Source of the DNA: Membranipora membranacea
Taxonomy: Eukaryota > Bryozoa > Gymnolaemata > Cheilostomatida > Membraniporidae
Length of the DNA: 64,000 nt
Reading direction: 5' to 3'
NCBI GenBank assembly: GCA_914767715.1
Contig: OU612074.1
Span: forward strand, 10,450,062 to 10,514,061
The notes beneath the pieces are model-generated. The model was not told the DNA's origin and did no database searches. It saw nothing but the letters and a program-made list of their open reading frames with translations. This document shows, in pieces, positions 60,661 to 64,000 of the stretch. A program made the position numbers and the translations under genes. The first letter of the stretch is position 1; the number at the start of each line of letters is the position of its first letter.

Positions 60661-61889
60661 GAGTCAGGCCATCTCTCATCAATGAACTAAACTAAAGATG
60701 TGTATCAAATCAGGAGGTTTAGTTCATTGCTCTCATTATTCAGTTGTGCTTAGCATGCAAGCAGCGTTGTGAGGGAAATAATCAATCGTTATGCAAGGAT
60801 CCTCGCTCATCATGAGGCCGTTTTGAAAACGGATGCAACACTCTTATTCTGTCCAAAATGACCTGCCTCCCTATATTCAGCCATGTCTGATAAGATAAGT
60901 CTCGGTAAATATACAGCCACTAAATTATCGATTGATTCGGCCAGTCTGAGCCACTTTTATTTTCTCTACAGCATGCACATTAAACTCAATATTTATGTGA
61001 TTGATTGGGCCAGTCTGGGCCATTTTTTGAATCGATAAGAATCTTGCTTAATTCTTGAAGGTCTTTAACTTAACAAAAGTTTTTCTTTGGATTGATTGAG
61101 CCAGTCTGGGCTGCATTTAAATCATCCATGATAATAGTTCAATTTCTTATCCCTATCAAATATTTTATTCATGTCCTGTCGCAAGCCAGTGGATTATTCC
61201 CACAAGGTGAGTTAAATTGTGGTATTTTATCAAATCTTATTTCCTGTGCGATGAAGATAGGCCAGAAGCAGCTATAGCATAAGTGGTTATGGCACGGACA
61301 ATATTTGATGGCAGGATACTGATCACGTTTTATACTTCATTGGTGTATGTTCTGTAAAATTCACCGGGTGTACCCAGTTGTAGTGGTCATATTTAGAAAT
61401 TAAAAGGTGTTTTGTTTTGGCATTATATGTGTGGGGAAATAACTCCTACTCTGTGTAATCTAAGTAATCTAATCATCAGGGAATTCCAGGTTGAAATTGC
61501 ATTGCGGGATTTTGTTGACATGGCAATTAATTCACCAAGTAAACTTGGAGAGAAGGCTGCTCGTATCAGACCAGCACAAATTGAAAAATTTCAATCGACT
61601 ATGTCAAACTTCTTATGGGACTAGTATCAAAGATTATAAATACTTGATGGCAGGATACTTGATGCTAGTATGATATTGTATGGTCTTAAGACCTCTGTCT
61701 TGGGGCAATTACAAACAACATTTTTGACGTTTCAATTGCCTCTTATGTCATTTTTTGGCTGGATATCTTTTGCATAACACATGAGCAAAGAGTTCAATGA
61801 GTGCCTCACTTTTCAGAAAGAAACCAAACTGTCAGAGTCTGAAAAACTTAGATATGCCAGCTTCGCATACTTTCCTAACATGCTAATGA

Positions 61890-62900
61890 CATGATATGGG
61901 GATATGCGGTAGCGCTGTCTCTCATCAACCATCTCATGCAATGATAAAACATATACAATGTAGAACCCAGTACTATAGTCTTGACTTGTGCCAACTGCAT
62001 CAAATTCTTGACTTCCGACTAATCACATATCGATAGTGTGAATATTTGGGTTATGCGGTAGTGCTGCGGCTGACCTCTTCAACTGGGTACACACTTTTTT
62101 CCTACATCAAATTTGTCTCACGCTATCATGTTTTGAGCAGTCTTATGTCTAGGCTGCTTTTTGTCTTGTTCTCGTCGAGATGTAGTGCTGCCGCTGACCA
62201 CCTTTTAAAATGATGTGATATAATATCTTGTTAAAATCATACATATAGTCGTGTATCCTGCTGACCATATTAATCACTTAACATTTCACTTACCTAACCG
62301 ATTGTGAAGAAAATTGCAGGTATGCTGCCGCGCTGCCGCAGACATGATTGCTACAACCGGGTACACTCTCAGTTTTGGATTCAGCATGTTGTTCTACCCT
62401 AGATATACCCTTGTTTTAAACTCGTAACATTTCACTTATTATTAGCGATTTTGAGAAAAATTGCGATATGCTGCCGCGCTGCCGATCTTCTGCTGACATG
62501 ATTGCTACGACTGGGTACACTAGACCAAGTTTGGTCCATTTGCCTGCATTCCGAGCTGTGGCTCCCGATCCACTGGTCACGCTGCGGCGTGACCAGTGGA
62601 TTGGGAGCAATAGGCATGCAGGCAATTGGATAAAACTTGTTCAAGGTTACACCCTATTTCTTTACATTCAGCACGTTGTTATACCCTTGAAACACCTTAA
62701 TATTTCACTCATTAAAAGCAATTTTTAGAAGAAATGAGGATATGCTGCCGCGCTGCCGCTGACATGATCACTACAACTGCGTACAACCTTAATTTTGGAT
62801 TCACCACGTTGTTCCACCCCAGAAACACCTTTTATTGAATTCTTAACATTTCACTTATTATATGCAATTTTGAGAAATATTGCGGATATGCTGCCGCAAG
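61890..62900. repeat. Tandem array with ATGCTGCCGCGCTGCCG units
   Basis: Good units start at about 62320, 62467, 62740 and, partial, 62886. Each has ATATGCTGCCGCGCTGCCG, then GACATGATTGCTACAACYGGGTACAC or a variant, then AACATTTCACTTATTA and TTTTGAGAAA. Weaker units lie at 61905-62190. The unit is about 147 bp, and the second is longer because of an inserted hairpin (62519-62650). The CTACAACTGGGTACAC part is the same motif found in the flanking inverted arms. Confidence 0.75.
62519..62650. mobile_element. About 130-bp fold-back element inserted in the array
   Basis: The core GATCCACTGGTCACGC pairs with GCGTGACCAGTGGATTGG across TGCG. Outer pairing continues (CCATTTGCCTGCATT against ATGCAGGCAATTGG, ACCAAGTTTGG against AACTTGTT). 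The neighbouring array units lack it, so it is an insertion into one unit. Confidence 0.72.
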
Positions 62901-64000
62901 ACAGTATCATACTAACCTCATAAAGATCTGACATTATACTTATTGAAAATTTTTGATTTGTCCTGATCTAACACTAGCAGACTTTTGCAAGTTTACTTGG
63001 TAAATAAATTGGCAAGTCAACAAAATCCCCACAATGCAGTTTCAACCTGGAATTCCCTGAAGATTAGATTAGTAAGATTACACAGAATAGGAGTTATGTC
63101 CCCACACATATAATGCAAAAACAAAACACCTTTTAATTTCTAAATATGACCACTACAACTGGGTACACCCGGTGAATTTTACAGAAGAAACATCAATGAA
63201 GTATAATATGTGATCAGTTTCCTGCCATCAAAAATTGTCCATGCCATTATTTTATAGATCAGTTACAGCTAGGCTGCTTCTGGCCTAAGAGACCTGTTGT
63301 TCTGCCAGTTAATTTTCTTCAAAAATAAAGTCTCAAGAGGAATACCCACCAAATGTTGGGGAAACACTAGACATCCACGTCATATGTGAGATTATAAACC
63401 CTCAACGCTATTGAAAGATTCCACTGCTTATAATTTGTTGATTTTTACACCGATTGATACATGTGTATCATGGAGGGATGTGTAGGAATACCATGTCAAT
63501 CTAAGACCAAAATTCCTAGCTTATGCTAGTTTAAAATTTCAGTAAGATTGGTCCAGAAGTAGCTAATCTTTAACAAAGTCATCATGCAAAATCACTGAAT
63601 CAATATGAAGAGCAAAGACTCAGTGTTCGGAGCTCAGATTTTAAGCCTTTAGATGACAAAATACATTTGAAATTAAACCATACTCAAGGACCATCAGTAT
63701 TATCCATTTTACGGTTACATGTCCGACAGTTGGAAAGATCAGATGCAGTTAATTAAGTGAAAATGCTGAGCAAAACCTTAAATTTACAATAGTCAATGCA
63801 CCATTTTTTATACAAATTGTTCAGGCCAGAAGCAGCTATAATGAAAGTTGTTATTGCACGGACAATAATTGATTGCACGGTATACTGATCACATTTTATA
63901 CTTTATTACTATATGTTCTATAAAATTCATTGGGTGTACCAAGTTTTAGTGGTCATATTTAGAGATAGCAGGTTGTTTTATTCTTACATTACATGTATGG

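Larger units (their letters stand above)
61250..63290. repeat. Inner inverted repeat, arms 61250-61590 and 62985-63290
   Basis: The arms match in inverted orientation with blocks TTTCAACCTGGAATTCCCTG, GATTACACAGA, TAGGAGTTAT, CCCCACACATATAATGC, CTACAACTGGGTACACCCGG and GCTGCTTCTGGCC. They are also related to the outer arms (59365-59770). Between them lies the tandem array 61890-62900. It may be a non-autonomous element nested in the larger one. Confidence 0.7.
58374..64000. other. Transposon-derived region at the window end
   Basis: After the 3' end of the C4-type gene, about 58650-58715 has AAAT/AATA tracts. From about 59340 on, the DNA consists of inverted repeats (see separate entries), a transposase fragment and a tandem array. 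No host gene was supported. Confidence 0.6.

Noticed and set aside
1-64000. CRISPR arrays, operons, bacterial promoters
   Set aside because: The window is animal nuclear DNA with spliced genes. The tandem arrays seen lack the spacer structure of CRISPR.

Overview
The window is a stretch of animal (metazoan) nuclear DNA, AT-rich, with short exons, GT-AG introns and many mobile elements. Proteins encoded here point to a non-vertebrate animal. A canonical chordin gene rules out non-animals, and a C-terminal domain of the 'short-chain collagen C4' type is known mainly from sponges, cnidarians, molluscs and other invertebrates. I cannot fix the phylum from the sequence. All genes were rebuilt by hand from exons whose splice phases agree from one exon to the next.

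Layout. (1) 4348-17478, + strand: 17 exons of chordin (one VWC domain, four CHRD domains, three VWC domains, basic C-terminus). The signal-peptide exon is not found and lies upstream or was missed. (2) 17.5-29.2 kb: no gene. It holds nested DNA transposons, including one hAT-like element with an exact 8-bp target duplication (20335-22066), a second inserted later (23343-24820), a 4.6-kb inverted repeat, and a nearly perfect 113-bp hairpin. (3) 29215-36748, + strand: a complete 12-exon gene for a protein of 497 residues with a TRAF-type RING finger, a partial zinc finger and a long coiled coil, but no MATH/TRAF-C domain. (4) 40443-40843 (-) and 48074-48735 (+): two divergently transcribed two-exon genes for secreted eight-cysteine peptides of 71 and 69 residues, clearly paralogous down to promoter, 5' leader, intron phase and cysteine spacing. 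I do not recognise the family. The 7 kb between them is filled with repeats. (5) 51211-58373, + strand: a five-exon gene for a secreted coiled-coil protein with a collagen-C4-type C-terminal domain. Its last intron carries a 3.17-kb P-superfamily-like transposon (54320-57492) with about 770-bp terminal inverted repeats, a decayed THAP domain and an 8-bp target duplication. (6) 58.4-64 kb: remains of further P-like elements, including a transposase C-terminal fragment, several inverted repeats and a tandem array.

The genes do not form an operon or an obvious pathway. Chordin is an extracellular BMP antagonist, the RING protein is probably an intracellular ubiquitin ligase or adaptor, and the two small peptides and the C4-like protein are predicted to be secreted. 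The most novel material is the eight-cysteine peptide pair, the hAT-type element that carries a tRNA-like Pol III promoter (46772-47165), and the P-like transposon family.
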